DNA of 55,522 nucleotides, taken from IMG/VR virus record IMGVR_UViG_3300010885_071562, positions 1 to 55,522 of that record; one strand, written 5' to 3'. The first letter of the stretch is position 1. Each line of letters begins with the position of its first letter. A model generated the notes under the pieces. That model saw only the letters and a list, made by a program, of their open reading frames with translations. It had not been told where the DNA came from and ran no database searches. The stretch comes from a virus. Positions 8,099 through 18,285 of this stretch are shown piece by piece. Position numbers and translations under genes: made by a program.

Positions 8099-9361
8099 TT
8101 AGAAGTCCAGCCTCACACGAACCGTGAGGTCCTTCTCATCATTCTTCTCTAGCGGTCGAGAGAACTTCGCAACAGCAACAAGCGTGTTGTCAGCTGTGTA
8201 GAGTCCGACCGTAGTTGGGAATGTGAAAGACCTGTCGACCGTCTGATCATCGATCACTGTGATGTTGTTCGAAGAATCAGTGAAGGTTGGATTCGATGAA
8301 TAGTTGAACTCGTCAGCTGAAGCTCTGCAGAATATCAGTGTGCTGTTGATGTTCGTGATGTTCTGGAAAGTCAGTGCTGTGAATGAGCCTGATGAGAATC
8401 TGGTTGATGCAAAGTGATTGAGGATGTCATCTATCGAACCGCTCACCATGAGGTCAGGAATAAACTTTGCATCCCTGTTGGAGTTTGGCATGACAGAACT
8501 TGGATGACCGATAATCGTCTGATTATTGAGGCTTATGGGAAATGGTGATGCTGTTCCTGTCACGGCACTGATGACACCGGAAACGTGCTGTGTTCCTGAT
8601 ATGATCTTCTTCATATCAAGAACAGCAATTCCTGAATCATAGAACATGATTCCAACCTTCTGACTGCTATTGGAACTGTTCACGATTGTACCAACCTCAC
8701 CACCGAATGTCACCTGCCTGTTTGATGAAGCTCCAACATCGGTGAACACAGTAGAACCTGATGTTGAAGTTGCATTGAGGTTGTATCTGTTCGGGTATTG
8801 AGTTCCATCTCCTCCATAGCTTTCAAGAGAAGCAGTCGTATAGAAACGCATTGCAAAAGTTTCAGGCTTGATCTTGTCCCTTGCAAAAAGTCTCTTGAAT
8901 GAGAGGAAGAGGGCTTCATCGATCCTGTCCGTAGAAGTCGATGAGTCGTAAGGAGCATAGAATGCAGAGTCACTGTTACCGAGAAGCTTTCCGGCAAACA
9001 GCTTGTACATGTCTACCTTCTCTCTCATCTGCATTGAGTTCACAGAGAAGAGTAGCTTTCCATTCGAGTCCTCACCGGTCTTTGCTGTCTGAACTGTGGT
9101 GCCACTGTACCACAGGCCCATTGACAGGTCAAAGATTGCGTTTGCTGACTGGAGTGTGTAATCCTGGTCGTGAACAGTCTGAAATAGAGATGATGTCACA
9201 GCATAGCTTCTGACACCGTCGCTTGAGGCGGTCACGAACATTGCATAGCCCTTTCTTGACGAAGAACCAGAGACGTCCTCTTGGATCACGTCGATGAGCT
9301 GACTGAGGGCTGTCGTCGTTGTGTTGACGTCTCCCTGACCGATTCTTTTGAAGATTGCCAT
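8099..9361 (-). CDS. Tail/baseplate structural protein (420 aa)
   Basis: A beta-rich, Ser/Thr/Asn-rich protein of the tail block; no enzymatic motif. It starts on an ATG that overlaps the TAA of the upstream gene by one base (TAATG), so translation is coupled. The C-terminal part (residues about 220-420) includes VGIMFYDSGIAVLDMKK, EFNYSSNPTF and the final DLTVRVRLDF, all with counterparts at the end of the neighbouring 769-aa protein, suggesting a shared assembly or trimerisation domain. The N-terminal part (about 1-190) has no match I recognise. Virion location is inferred only from context. Confidence 0.83.
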   Translation of the reverse strand: MAIFKRIGQGDVNTTTTALSQLIDVIQEDVSGSSSRKGYAMFVTASSDGVRSYAVTSSLFQTVHDQDYTLQSANAIFDLSMGLWYSGTTVQTAKTGEDSNGKLLFSVNSMQMREKVDMYKLFAGKLLGNSDSAFYAPYDSSTSTDRIDEALFLSFKRLFARDKIKPETFAMRFYTTASLESYGGDGTQYPNRYNLNATSTSGSTVFTDVGASSNRQVTFGGEVGTIVNSSNSSQKVGIMFYDSGIAVLDMKKIISGTQHVSGVISAVTGTASPFPISLNNQTIIGHPSSVMPNSNRDAKFIPDLMVSGSIDDILNHFASTRFSSGSFTALTFQNITNINSTLIFCRASADEFNYSSNPTFTDSSNNITVIDDQTVDRSFTFPTTVGLYTADNTLVAVAKFSRPLEKNDEKDLTVRVRLDF

Positions 9362-10065
9362 TAGACAGCACCCTTGTTGATTGAAACGCTGAGGTCATAG
9401 ACTGCGCCGGATGTGAGTCCAGCAACCGAGACCTGTGTATTGATGACGTTCTTATTTGAGTTGCTTCCAAAGATCAGGAACTGCGTGTCACTGATTGAAG
9501 CAAGCTGGACGGTGAATGTGACCGAGGCAGCATTTGTTCCTGTTGCAAGGTTTGCATTCCTTGAGACGATGTAAGTCGCCTGACCGTCTCTAGTCACCTG
9601 AATCGGAGTTGCACCTGCGATCTTGAGGAATTGATTCGGCATTGTGATTGCGAACTGACTGTCAACAAGTTCAGAGTCAATCACAAGGCCGCCGGCAATC
9701 GTCTGTGAGAGGGTAAGCTGCTGTGAGGTTGTGGTACCCACTGTGAGTGAGACGGAAGTTGTTGAGCTGTCCAACTGAATTGCTGGAAGATTTGTCAGGA
9801 ATGGGTTAGAAAGAGAGATGCACTTGTACTTGAGAGCGATGCTCGCATTGGTCTGTGCTTCGAATACGGGAGTATTCTTCTCTATCTTTTCCTTTCCTAC
9901 CTGCTTTCCAAACTTTTTGATCTGGCTGTAATCGACCTCATCGTCGGCAAAGGCAAACTTGACGATCGAAAATGTGCCATTGTTCCTTGCCAGAAGACGC
10001 CTTCCTGAGTCAGTTAGGACAGCGTCAACGATGATGTTCGTTGTTGAATGGTCGAGAAAACCCAT
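9361..10065 (-). CDS. Tail/baseplate structural protein (234 aa) with conserved N-terminal module
   Basis: The N terminus (MGFLDHSTTNIIVDAVLTD, then SGRRLLARNNGTFSI and FADDEVDY, residues 20-50) is a module I recognise from baseplate-adjacent proteins of large T4-like marine phages. It also appears, in diverged form, at the start of the 292-aa protein at 18282-19160. The rest (about 75-234) is beta-rich and Thr/Ser/Asn-rich, ending in VYDLSVSINKGAV. The gene starts 21 bases after the upstream stop, with AGAGG about 6 bases before the ATG. Function is not known beyond probable virion assembly. Confidence 0.83.
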   Translation of the reverse strand: MGFLDHSTTNIIVDAVLTDSGRRLLARNNGTFSIVKFAFADDEVDYSQIKKFGKQVGKEKIEKNTPVFEAQTNASIALKYKCISLSNPFLTNLPAIQLDSSTTSVSLTVGTTTSQQLTLSQTIAGGLVIDSELVDSQFAITMPNQFLKIAGATPIQVTRDGQATYIVSRNANLATGTNAASVTFTVQLASISDTQFLIFGSNSNKNVINTQVSVAGLTSGAVYDLSVSINKGAV

Positions 10066-10086
10066 GTTTAGCCTCTTCTCTGATAA

Positions 10087-11772
10087 CTATGATGCTTGTT
10101 GGTTTGTTCGTAAATCATCAATGTACAGTGGGACACTTATTGATTGTGCCCTGTCCACGTCTATGATGACTAGAGAATACTGTCCTGACTTGCTCGTTGT
10201 GAGCAGTTTCATGTCAACTCCGGACCTGTTGACAATCTTTAGGTATTCAGGATCAAAGTAGACCTTGACTTCGTTCCTGTTTGAAACTTTTATCGCATCC
10301 ATCGTAAGACTTCCACGAATGAAGATGTTCGGGTAAGGTCGTGGTGCATTTGCTACCGAGACCATCTCAAGCTCCATGACATTCTTCATTTTATTAAACT
10401 TGATTCGAAGCTGCTCACAGTAGTTTGAAACGAATCCGTGAGCGTCTACGGACGCAAGAGTGTAGATGAATGATGAATTCTTCGTGAACTCTTTGTCGTG
10501 AAAGACGCAGAGAGGGAAGTCCACCTTCTTGATAAACCTCTCTGTTGGGCGATCAGGTCTCACAGGAAGGAGATTAGCGTCATTGAAATCAATCTCCTGC
10601 AGAAGTGAGAATGGCTCATTGACACTTGATCTGCGGAAGATCTGAAAGTACTTTACGTCTCTTGTCTTATCGACTGGAAAGTTCCAGGTCAATGCCGGTG
10701 ATTGAGTGTCATAGTCCCACCTGATCTGAAAGTCTTCAGGAGGTTCTGGTGGTGTTGTCTCATAACATGCAACCGTGTACCCTGAGGAGGGTGATGCAGC
10801 AACAAGAAGGGTAGCTATCACATTCTCACCGAGTTCCGTATACGTTGCTATCTCAATTGTATAGATCGCCTTGACAAAGTAACTGTATGAGGCACCGTAC
10901 TTCACACCTGTGTCAACCCAGGAGAACGAATCCCTTGAAAGAACGGCAATATTCCTCTGAGTTACATTGCCGTTCTTGTGAATCTCCTGTCGAACTATCA
11001 CATGTGCACGAAGCTCTGCCTTCTTTCCAACCTCACCAATGTCGCTCTCTCTTTCAAAGACACTTTCAACAAGAGAGTCAAAGTCATTCTGGCTGAAGAA
11101 GAGTCTTTCGGCATTTGCACGATCCTGCTCAGACTTTAGTTGCTTTAGTCTTGCATGCATTGCAAAGTTTGGACCTGGGATTCCTGCAAGTGAGGTGGCC
11201 CTGCCTGATACTGCGGCAAACCTTGACAGAACATTTGACTGTGAGGCAACTGATCTTGCGAAGATGTACTTTCCACCAGCTATTACCGTTCTTCCCTTTA
11301 TTTGCTTCGTTGTGTCAGGCTTCACAGATGCTGCATATTGAACTGCGGAAGGATTGACATGCCTTGAGACCATCTTCGATAGTTTCATCGAAATGTCAGT
11401 CGGATTTCCTGTTATACCTCGAAGTCTAGCTGAACGAAGGACAGAATCTCTTGCCCTTTTCTCTAGTGAGAAGTCCTGTACCGAGGATGACAGGCTTCTC
11501 GTATTCGCATAATCTTCCTGCGAATAGACGATTGAGAGGTTGTCCTCAACAAGTTTCCTCGAAAGCTCTGCATCGCAGGAGTAGGTTGTCGGCGCTGCAG
11601 GCTTAAATGAGAGGCTAATCTCACGAGGATGGTCTCGATCGGGGTCAGGAGTGTCGTTTGTTGTCTCATCAGGCTCAAATCGAAGGTACCTAAACTCAGC
11701 TATAGTTGCATCAGCATACGACAGTTCAAATGTCGCGAGAGGAAGTGAGGATAGAGGAACGAACACCGGCAT
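10087..11772 (-). CDS. Tail/baseplate structural protein with Fn3-like domain (561 aa)
   Basis: A virion-type protein. Residues about 340-470 look like a fibronectin type III or similar Ig-fold: PPEPPEDFQIRWDY, a strand pair with LTWNFP and YFQIFRRS, and SSFIYTLASVDAHGFVS. A second, weaker Fn3-like stretch precedes it (about 265-325: SFSWVDTGVKYGASYSYFVKAIY). A charged helical segment lies at about 205-265. The C-terminal 60 residues are beta-rich. The ATG overlaps the stop of the 1381-aa gene by one base. It probably binds to that large neighbour, but this is only suggested by order and coupling. Confidence 0.83.
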   Translation of the reverse strand: MPVFVPLSSLPLATFELSYADATIAEFRYLRFEPDETTNDTPDPDRDHPREISLSFKPAAPTTYSCDAELSRKLVEDNLSIVYSQEDYANTRSLSSSVQDFSLEKRARDSVLRSARLRGITGNPTDISMKLSKMVSRHVNPSAVQYAASVKPDTTKQIKGRTVIAGGKYIFARSVASQSNVLSRFAAVSGRATSLAGIPGPNFAMHARLKQLKSEQDRANAERLFFSQNDFDSLVESVFERESDIGEVGKKAELRAHVIVRQEIHKNGNVTQRNIAVLSRDSFSWVDTGVKYGASYSYFVKAIYTIEIATYTELGENVIATLLVAASPSSGYTVACYETTPPEPPEDFQIRWDYDTQSPALTWNFPVDKTRDVKYFQIFRRSSVNEPFSLLQEIDFNDANLLPVRPDRPTERFIKKVDFPLCVFHDKEFTKNSSFIYTLASVDAHGFVSNYCEQLRIKFNKMKNVMELEMVSVANAPRPYPNIFIRGSLTMDAIKVSNRNEVKVYFDPEYLKIVNRSGVDMKLLTTSKSGQYSLVIIDVDRAQSISVPLYIDDLRTNQQAS

Positions 11773-14700
11773 TAGCTTCTCCTTCCCTGGCTCTTGTAGC
11801 CAAACTTCCCTGTCTTGTTATTCGACTTCGATGTTGTCTTTGGGGGGACGGTCTCCTTTGGAAGAATGACCGAAGTTGTGACAGCGACTTCTGAGCCTGA
11901 GAAGCCTCTGATCTGGTTTCTCTGTCTCATGTATTTTCCTGTCTTTGTTGAGATAATGATTGCATCACCAGGATCCTTGATAGAAGTCACCTCTCCAAGG
12001 GCCTCAACAATAGAAGTATAAGCCGCTGCGGGAACTCCGTTTCCTGACTGTATTGCAAATGTGTCAGGATCAGAAACCACACAGTAGGTGTTCTCGTATG
12101 GAAGGGTCTGGAATACTTCCTCTATCAGGAAATCACCTGACATGACAGGATCCTGCAGCAACCTGTACATGAGCCTCGAGTCTGCCTCGTTTGATCCATC
12201 GACTGAGTGAGGACCTGGTGAGACTGAGTAGCCGTCGGTTGTTGTCTTTAGGAAGTCTGCCAACGATGTCCCGGTAGGTGCTATTGGAATCCTTTGATTG
12301 ATTGAGTTGATGAGGGTCGGAGCACCAGTTGAAACCTTCTTCATTGCCTTGAACATATTCTCAGTTGAGAATTCCATGTGAGTCACATGGCGTAAAAAGC
12401 ACTTTGCAAGGTAATCTATCACATGATTCCTAATCACTTGCTGCGCTTCTGTGTTCTTTAGCTTCATCTCGTTCTGGAGCTTGTTCATGACATCAACATA
12501 CTTTGAGTCAACCCACTCACCATTCTTGAAGATGAAGTATTGGGTTCTTTTCTCGACAAGAACCTGAAAGGTGTCTGTGATCGATTGTGGTCTTACTACA
12601 AGCCTGATTGATGGGTCAAATACAAATCGCTGTGGCTCGAACATAAGTCCCTGAAACTCTACGTCTCTCTTGGAGACTTTCACTTCATGAAGTTGAAGTG
12701 CATTCGTTGATGAGTCTTTTGCAGCCGCAGACATTCCGAACGGAACGCCGACGACGCACAGAATCGAATTTGTGCTATCACCAATCACATCGTTTGTGAC
12801 GATGGAATTTCTTGCCCTGAAGAAGTGTTGCACACAATCTACCTCATTCCTAACACTCGTGTATGTGCCGTCAAAGATGCTCTTTAGTCGCATGTCAGAT
12901 TTCCACTTCACATCTCCAAGCACCATCGGGCTCAGAAGCTCTATGGTCTTTAGAGTAGTTGGCCTTGATGACAGTTGCTGTCTTGCAAAACCGATGTCTC
13001 CTCCCTGTAGAAGGGTCCTAAACTCATCGAAAGCCTGATAGATCGTGTCAAATGTCTCGTTGAGGGCAAAGACTCGAGCATAATGATCTCTTATGTCGTT
13101 CTCATACTCTTGAATCTCTTTTGCAACCGATTGAAGAATCTTGGAACCCTTCGATATCTCGTTGACTCCAAGAAGTGCACCAGTTGATTCTGCTACGATT
13201 GTCATGGAATCGTTCTGATAACTTTCGATTGGGCTCTGCAGATCTCCCTTCTCACTTTGTGGTGACTTCAAGGAGATTGCAAAAGCAGGATCTTCATCGG
13301 TCGTGCCACCTGATGTGACTGTGTCCCTGAACGGGTACACAAAGAAGAATGACCTGCATATCTCGGATACGAGATCAAACATCATGAATGTAAGAGTTTC
13401 AAGTGAAACACCAGACTCTCTAAGAGCAGTTTCATCATCATTGATAATTGAGATTCCTACAGCAGACTTACAAATTTCGAGTATCTTGTCTACAGCATTA
13501 CCTACAGCTTGAGTCAGTGTAGTTGATTCTCCTGTCTTTCCAAACGCATCAATCATCTCAGAAGTTCTTGTCTGGAATGTCAAAGTCCCAGCTCGATACT
13601 CCTCAGAACCTTCAGAGAAGTTTGTGAACTCTCTGTCCTCAAGTATCTTTCTGATTTCAAGAACATCTGCTGCAAAGTCTTCAGGACTTGCTGCAGAGCC
13701 ATCATCCTCTCCACTTTCATCCTTGACCTGGATCTCAGACAGGGTCTCGGTTGTTTCACCATTAGAAGTTGTCTTGACCTTGACTCTTGACTTGCTGTCA
13801 GGATTTGTAATGGATGAACTTACTGAGTCGGAGCTTCCGTCAAAAGAGAACTGCTTGTCAGGATTCAGGAACTTATCATAGATGACCTTCTTCGACCTTC
13901 TCTTAAATTCAGGGCTTGCATACAAGTTCATACAAATGAGCTCTATGATTTGTTCATTTGCAATTCCTCCTCCCTGCTGATCAAGAATCTCTTCAAGAGA
14001 TGAGAGAGCTGCGTTTACTTCTGCAAAGACAGACCTCATTACGACTGTCGGAGTTAGAACATTCGCAATATCAGCAAGCATAATGTTCAGTAGTTGATCT
14101 ACCGGTGTAATGACTTCGGACTTTAGCTTGTCGACATAGCTTGTTAGTTCGGTGATGTTTCCTGGAAACTTGACTGCAGGAACGATGAGATTCTCATATG
14201 CACCTGTGTATGTCTTTTTCTGATCTCCAAATGACCTCGGTTCAAGAAGCATTTTTGCTTTCTTGTCGTCGAAGTGTGTTGCGACTATCTTTCCGTCACA
14301 GGAAGAACCGAGACTCAGGATGCTCAGGCTTGAGACCGATGACTTTGTCCTGAGAAGTGACCTCGTAAATGCGGTGACCTTGTCTTGAGATCCTGATGCA
14401 GAAAGTCCTGCATTTGTTGCACGAATGAGCATCATCTCACGACGAAGGATGTTTGATATCGTTGCACAAAGCCTTGACACGATTGTCGCTGACCTGTTTG
14501 AAGACTTTTCAGTCACACTCGATGTAATGCTTCCTACGCCTTTTGAAGTTGACTTTGCAATGGAAGAAGACATCCCCATCGATGAAGATCCGACCTTTGA
14601 GCCAGAGGTCGATGTTTTTGAACCTCCTGCCATCTTTGAAGTCGTGGACTTTCCTGAAATTGATGATGATCTTGAGGCAGTCCTTCCTGATTTGCCAGTG

Positions 14701-15917
14701 GCTGCCATTGCTGTCGACTTAGTTGTCGAAGATGTCGCAGATGCTGCCGACATCGCTCCGCCTGACTTGACCGTTGTAGCACCTGCAATGGCCCCTGACG
14801 AAAGGGAAGACTTTATCAACCCCGATGTTCCCTTTACAGGCTTTCCTTGACGAGCAAGGTCAAAGTTGTCGTATGACGTGAAGCCTGTTATCGTCTTCTG
14901 TGCGTATTTGACAATGGAGTCAAGGTCATCCCACCTGTCGGCAATTGCAGTCACAGGAATCTTGAACCTGTCATCACTGGCTGTTGAACTTTTTACTAGA
15001 GTCCTGCCGATTCCAGGCTTTGAGATAGAACCAGAGAATTTCTTGATCGAGTTCTGACTGGTTGCATTTGTTGGGTTTTCAGCTGACTTTGATTTTGCGC
15101 TCTTTCCGATGCTCTTTGACTTCATTGAGCTCACGAATGTGATGCTCTTGCCAGATATCTTTGATGTTGGTGATTTCGCCGCGGTTACAACGAACTCGCT
15201 ACCAGGATCGCCGTCATTCGCAACAGCGGCAAGTGCCATTGACAAAATTCGAGTGGAAGACTGTACCTTTGCTTCGTCAGAAATCCCGCTCAGGTCTTCA
15301 ATGCTGTAGTTTGGCTGTTCACATGGCAGGTCTAGTTCGATCACACTTTGTTGTATCGATGAGATGATCTCTTTGGATGAACCAATCACATCAAGGCTTG
15401 CAAGAGGCTTCTCAGTGTGCAACACAAGGTCTGTGAGTCCACTTATGATTCTCTTTACGTTTGACCTCGAATTGTTGAGGCTGCTAACGGCGCCTGGGTT
15501 TGATTTTCCAATGAGCTCAAGGTCAGCCTCATCAAGCCCATTTTCTAGACTTCTTACCGAGACAAGCTCATTGAGCTCTGTGTCTGGTATGTCAAGAAAT
15601 GGCGTAGAAACAAGCAGGAGATCACTTCTTCTTGATGAGGTCTTGACATCAAGAAAGATATTAGAATCCTTCTCAAGCTGGATTCCTGTTGACTGACCTC
15701 CTGGCACAGATCGATTCGTATTCAGGTCAACAAAGACAGCACCTCTAGAGGCAGATGCAAATCCATCAGGAACAAGAGTGGGACCATCTGGTCGATTCTC
15801 AGCCTGTGTGGTTTCATTGCTTGTTGTCGGAAGATTAGAAAATTCCACAGAGACAGCCGGAATGGGATTCGGCTGAATGCTGCTTATTGATTTCTTGAAA
15901 GGAGTTCTTGATGGCAT
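11772..15917 (-). CDS. Very large baseplate/tail protein with Ser/Lys/Gly-rich linker (1381 aa)
   Basis: Unrecognised giant structural protein. The N-terminal half contains Ser/Lys-rich stretches (about 255-305) and then a striking low-complexity segment of Ser, Thr, Gly, Ala and Lys (about 362-475). The C-terminal two-thirds (from about 480) are ordinary mixed helical and beta sequence with long helical parts (about 590-700 and 790-1010) and no membrane helices. It does not have the continuous coiled coil expected of a tape-measure protein. It begins one base after the stop of the upstream gene and overlaps the next gene by one base (TAATG). Neighbours are tail-periphery proteins, so a structural scaffold or arm of the baseplate is the best guess. 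Confidence 0.83.
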   Translation of the reverse strand: MPSRTPFKKSISSIQPNPIPAVSVEFSNLPTTSNETTQAENRPDGPTLVPDGFASASRGAVFVDLNTNRSVPGGQSTGIQLEKDSNIFLDVKTSSRRSDLLLVSTPFLDIPDTELNELVSVRSLENGLDEADLELIGKSNPGAVSSLNNSRSNVKRIISGLTDLVLHTEKPLASLDVIGSSKEIISSIQQSVIELDLPCEQPNYSIEDLSGISDEAKVQSSTRILSMALAAVANDGDPGSEFVVTAAKSPTSKISGKSITFVSSMKSKSIGKSAKSKSAENPTNATSQNSIKKFSGSISKPGIGRTLVKSSTASDDRFKIPVTAIADRWDDLDSIVKYAQKTITGFTSYDNFDLARQGKPVKGTSGLIKSSLSSGAIAGATTVKSGGAMSAASATSSTTKSTAMAATGKSGRTASRSSSISGKSTTSKMAGGSKTSTSGSKVGSSSMGMSSSIAKSTSKGVGSITSSVTEKSSNRSATIVSRLCATISNILRREMMLIRATNAGLSASGSQDKVTAFTRSLLRTKSSVSSLSILSLGSSCDGKIVATHFDDKKAKMLLEPRSFGDQKKTYTGAYENLIVPAVKFPGNITELTSYVDKLKSEVITPVDQLLNIMLADIANVLTPTVVMRSVFAEVNAALSSLEEILDQQGGGIANEQIIELICMNLYASPEFKRRSKKVIYDKFLNPDKQFSFDGSSDSVSSSITNPDSKSRVKVKTTSNGETTETLSEIQVKDESGEDDGSAASPEDFAADVLEIRKILEDREFTNFSEGSEEYRAGTLTFQTRTSEMIDAFGKTGESTTLTQAVGNAVDKILEICKSAVGISIINDDETALRESGVSLETLTFMMFDLVSEICRSFFFVYPFRDTVTSGGTTDEDPAFAISLKSPQSEKGDLQSPIESYQNDSMTIVAESTGALLGVNEISKGSKILQSVAKEIQEYENDIRDHYARVFALNETFDTIYQAFDEFRTLLQGGDIGFARQQLSSRPTTLKTIELLSPMVLGDVKWKSDMRLKSIFDGTYTSVRNEVDCVQHFFRARNSIVTNDVIGDSTNSILCVVGVPFGMSAAAKDSSTNALQLHEVKVSKRDVEFQGLMFEPQRFVFDPSIRLVVRPQSITDTFQVLVEKRTQYFIFKNGEWVDSKYVDVMNKLQNEMKLKNTEAQQVIRNHVIDYLAKCFLRHVTHMEFSTENMFKAMKKVSTGAPTLINSINQRIPIAPTGTSLADFLKTTTDGYSVSPGPHSVDGSNEADSRLMYRLLQDPVMSGDFLIEEVFQTLPYENTYCVVSDPDTFAIQSGNGVPAAAYTSIVEALGEVTSIKDPGDAIIISTKTGKYMRQRNQIRGFSGSEVAVTTSVILPKETVPPKTTSKSNNKTGKFGYKSQGRRS
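14500..14832 (-). repeat. Low-complexity Ser/Thr/Gly/Ala/Lys-coding segment
   Basis: Within the 1381-aa gene, about 110 codons encode almost only S, T, G, A and K, with recurrent units such as SGKS, TSKS, SGRT and SGSK. It is degenerate at the DNA level rather than a perfect tandem array. It likely forms a flexible, positively charged linker between an N-terminal module and the folded remainder. Confidence 0.7.
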
Positions 15918-15918
15918 A

Positions 15919-18285
15919 TCACTCTGACCTTTCGACTATGAAGTCTGGCTCGTTTCTCAGCGTGAAGATACTGTCTGAGGCTGATGTTGTCTCGCTAAAG
16001 TCAAGAAGTACAGGCGCAACTCGGTACTTTACGAGACCCACCCTGTCGAACATTTCGGAGTCAAAGAACACATTATCACCTTTTGTCCTCAGTGTGCAGC
16101 CAAGCAGACATTCGATCCCGTCTGCAGAAGCATAAACTCTATAGTGATCTATGAGATCATCATTCCCCGTGACTTGCCACTTCACAACGTTGAAACCTCC
16201 CCTATTCCTGGTGACTTCGACTGAAGAAATTGCAACTGACTGTTTTGTCCCAGTCACCTTCACAGATGATTCAACGCCTGTGTCGATAAGATTGAAAAGA
16301 GGCCTGAATGTTCCCTGGACTTCTCTATCTGATGGGGTTGCGTTATTCAGTCTGTCGGTCTTCCTAAACTTGTAAGAGTGAAATGGGTACTTCTTTCCAT
16401 CTCTTGAGATTGCGATTGCATACTGCGTGGTGATGAGTGCAGCCGCTGATTCAAGACCAAGTCTCACGTTATACTTGTAGCTTCCGTTCAACTTGAGAGG
16501 CTTCAGTGGCAACAAGGTCCCAATCTTTGCAGAGTCATCCACGAATTCATATTCCGTGAAGATTCCACACAATTCAACTTCACCTGTGTCGATATTCTCA
16601 CGAGTAATCTCAAAATAGAAGATCGGATCATGTTCATCAGGAGACTCAATGAAGTCGGTGATTGAACTCGTTGGAATTGAGTTGTTCTTCATCACCTGGA
16701 ATTGTGAGTTTGTTCTCTTTCCAGATTGAGTTGGAACCATCGTGAAAGATATGAGACGTGTTGTGTTACCTCCACTCTTCTCTATCTTGGAGGAAACATT
16801 CGAGATTCTAAGCTTGACACCCTCCTGCCTTTGAAGGAATGCGTATCTGTGCTTCGTTTCTGAAACCTCTAGTGAGCCAAACCTGTCGACAAGGCCGATA
16901 GCATACTCATAACTGTGCCCCAGTTCGCATGTGTCGTCAACAAATTGCGGAGATCTGTCTGTAGACCTGCTCTTTGAAGCATCTGTTGAGATGTGAGAGA
17001 AAGACTCTTCATTCCTTGTGATGTTCCTTCTAAGAAGAATGGACTCAGAGACGTCACTGGCAAGCTTTGTGACCTTGACTATGAGACTGTTTTCCTTTCG
17101 GGACACCTGGAACTTGACATCTTCAGAATCCTGCTTTGATCCGTTCCTAAGTGAGATGTCTACATCATTTGACTTGTTTCTGTAGATCCTGCTTGAGAAT
17201 GCGAAACCACCATAGAACGAGTTCGTTCCAACCCTTCTCTCAATTCTCGTTCCAGGAATACCACCATTGTGAAGATCAAGATCAATCTCAGTGTAGTAAG
17301 TGTCGTTCGCAGGCTCGCCTCTGAATCTTCTCACAAGTCCTCTTAGAGACTGTGGCGATTTCCTTGAATTGAAAGTCTGGGGAGACCTTGCTATCGTCTT
17401 CACATACTTGAGGTACCGGTTTATCGAACTTGCCGATGGCGTCGTTATCACATCTCGAAGTGATGGTGCTTGGAACACGTACCTTGAGAACATTTTGCCA
17501 TTCTGGAGATTGGCTCTAATGACAAGGTAGATTACGTCCTCTTTCTCGATATCAGCAGGAGGTATAATAGCATCGAATTTCACAGGAACAAATCTGCTTG
17601 TCGCTGTCACTCGCCTGTATCTTGACTGCGCACTTACTGTCTTAGTGGTGGCTCGCTTGAAAGTTTCGTACTCTTTGGTGAGAGTAAAGTCAGGAGTACC
17701 TCTGATCTCATCCTGCTGCTTCTCAGTTGCAATTGCTGATTGAGCTGATTTTATCGGGAACTTTCCAACGAATGAAGAAGGATCTATTGTCTTTGCGATA
17801 AGATCTAGGGTTGCAGATCTCAGCGATATCAGGGGTTTCACGAGAGGAGGAGATCCTACCACAACCTCGTCGATTCCAACAGTCTCGCTCCCTTCCTCGA
17901 TTGCCTCTACATAGTCAAATGTTCGCCCTATTCCTGAACGAAGGTCCCTGATGTCGGTGTTGTCTATGAGAGTCGTGATGTCTGCCTTGATATCGAAAAT
18001 CTTGAACGAGTTCTTGAAGTCAAAGTTTCCCTGTGTGTTGATTGTGTCCTGTGCTGCAGCAACTTCAAGTGAGTCAACGCTCTTACCAAACTCACTCTTG
18101 AACACAGGTTTGCTCCTGTAGCCTTCAACATCAACTATCGTGATCCCTTGTTCAAGAAGGGAGACAGCGTCGGCAATGAACATGAACTTTACAAGGACTC
18201 CGTCCTTAGTCAATTCAACGTGGTCATAAACATAATCGGGATCAGCGACAAATATGTCTGACTGCTGGACAGCCTTGAGTCTCAT
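15919..18285 (-). CDS. Tail/baseplate structural protein with Fn3-like domains (788 aa)
   Basis: A beta-rich structural protein. Near the C terminus (about 690-780), VTRNRGGFNVVKWQVTG, a DHYRVYASADG strand and GLVKYRVAPVLLD form a good fibronectin III-like pattern. A similar pattern precedes it (CELGHSYEYAIGLVDRFGS, about 455-475). N-terminal residues 1-60 mention no known family; the middle is rich in charged beta strands. The ATG overlaps the upstream stop by 4 bases (ATGA). With the 561-aa Fn3-like protein and the 1381-aa protein it forms a coupled trio, suggesting one sub-assembly of the baseplate periphery. Precise role unknown. Confidence 0.83.
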   Translation of the reverse strand: MRLKAVQQSDIFVADPDYVYDHVELTKDGVLVKFMFIADAVSLLEQGITIVDVEGYRSKPVFKSEFGKSVDSLEVAAAQDTINTQGNFDFKNSFKIFDIKADITTLIDNTDIRDLRSGIGRTFDYVEAIEEGSETVGIDEVVVGSPPLVKPLISLRSATLDLIAKTIDPSSFVGKFPIKSAQSAIATEKQQDEIRGTPDFTLTKEYETFKRATTKTVSAQSRYRRVTATSRFVPVKFDAIIPPADIEKEDVIYLVIRANLQNGKMFSRYVFQAPSLRDVITTPSASSINRYLKYVKTIARSPQTFNSRKSPQSLRGLVRRFRGEPANDTYYTEIDLDLHNGGIPGTRIERRVGTNSFYGGFAFSSRIYRNKSNDVDISLRNGSKQDSEDVKFQVSRKENSLIVKVTKLASDVSESILLRRNITRNEESFSHISTDASKSRSTDRSPQFVDDTCELGHSYEYAIGLVDRFGSLEVSETKHRYAFLQRQEGVKLRISNVSSKIEKSGGNTTRLISFTMVPTQSGKRTNSQFQVMKNNSIPTSSITDFIESPDEHDPIFYFEITRENIDTGEVELCGIFTEYEFVDDSAKIGTLLPLKPLKLNGSYKYNVRLGLESAAALITTQYAIAISRDGKKYPFHSYKFRKTDRLNNATPSDREVQGTFRPLFNLIDTGVESSVKVTGTKQSVAISSVEVTRNRGGFNVVKWQVTGNDDLIDHYRVYASADGIECLLGCTLRTKGDNVFFDSEMFDRVGLVKYRVAPVLLDFSETTSASDSIFTLRNEPDFIVERSE

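Noticed and set aside
14500-14832. CRISPR-like or tandem DNA repeat in the 1381-aa gene
   Set aside because: The repetition is in amino-acid composition (Ser, Thr, Lys, Gly, Ala) with varying codons; there is no constant unit or spacer length.
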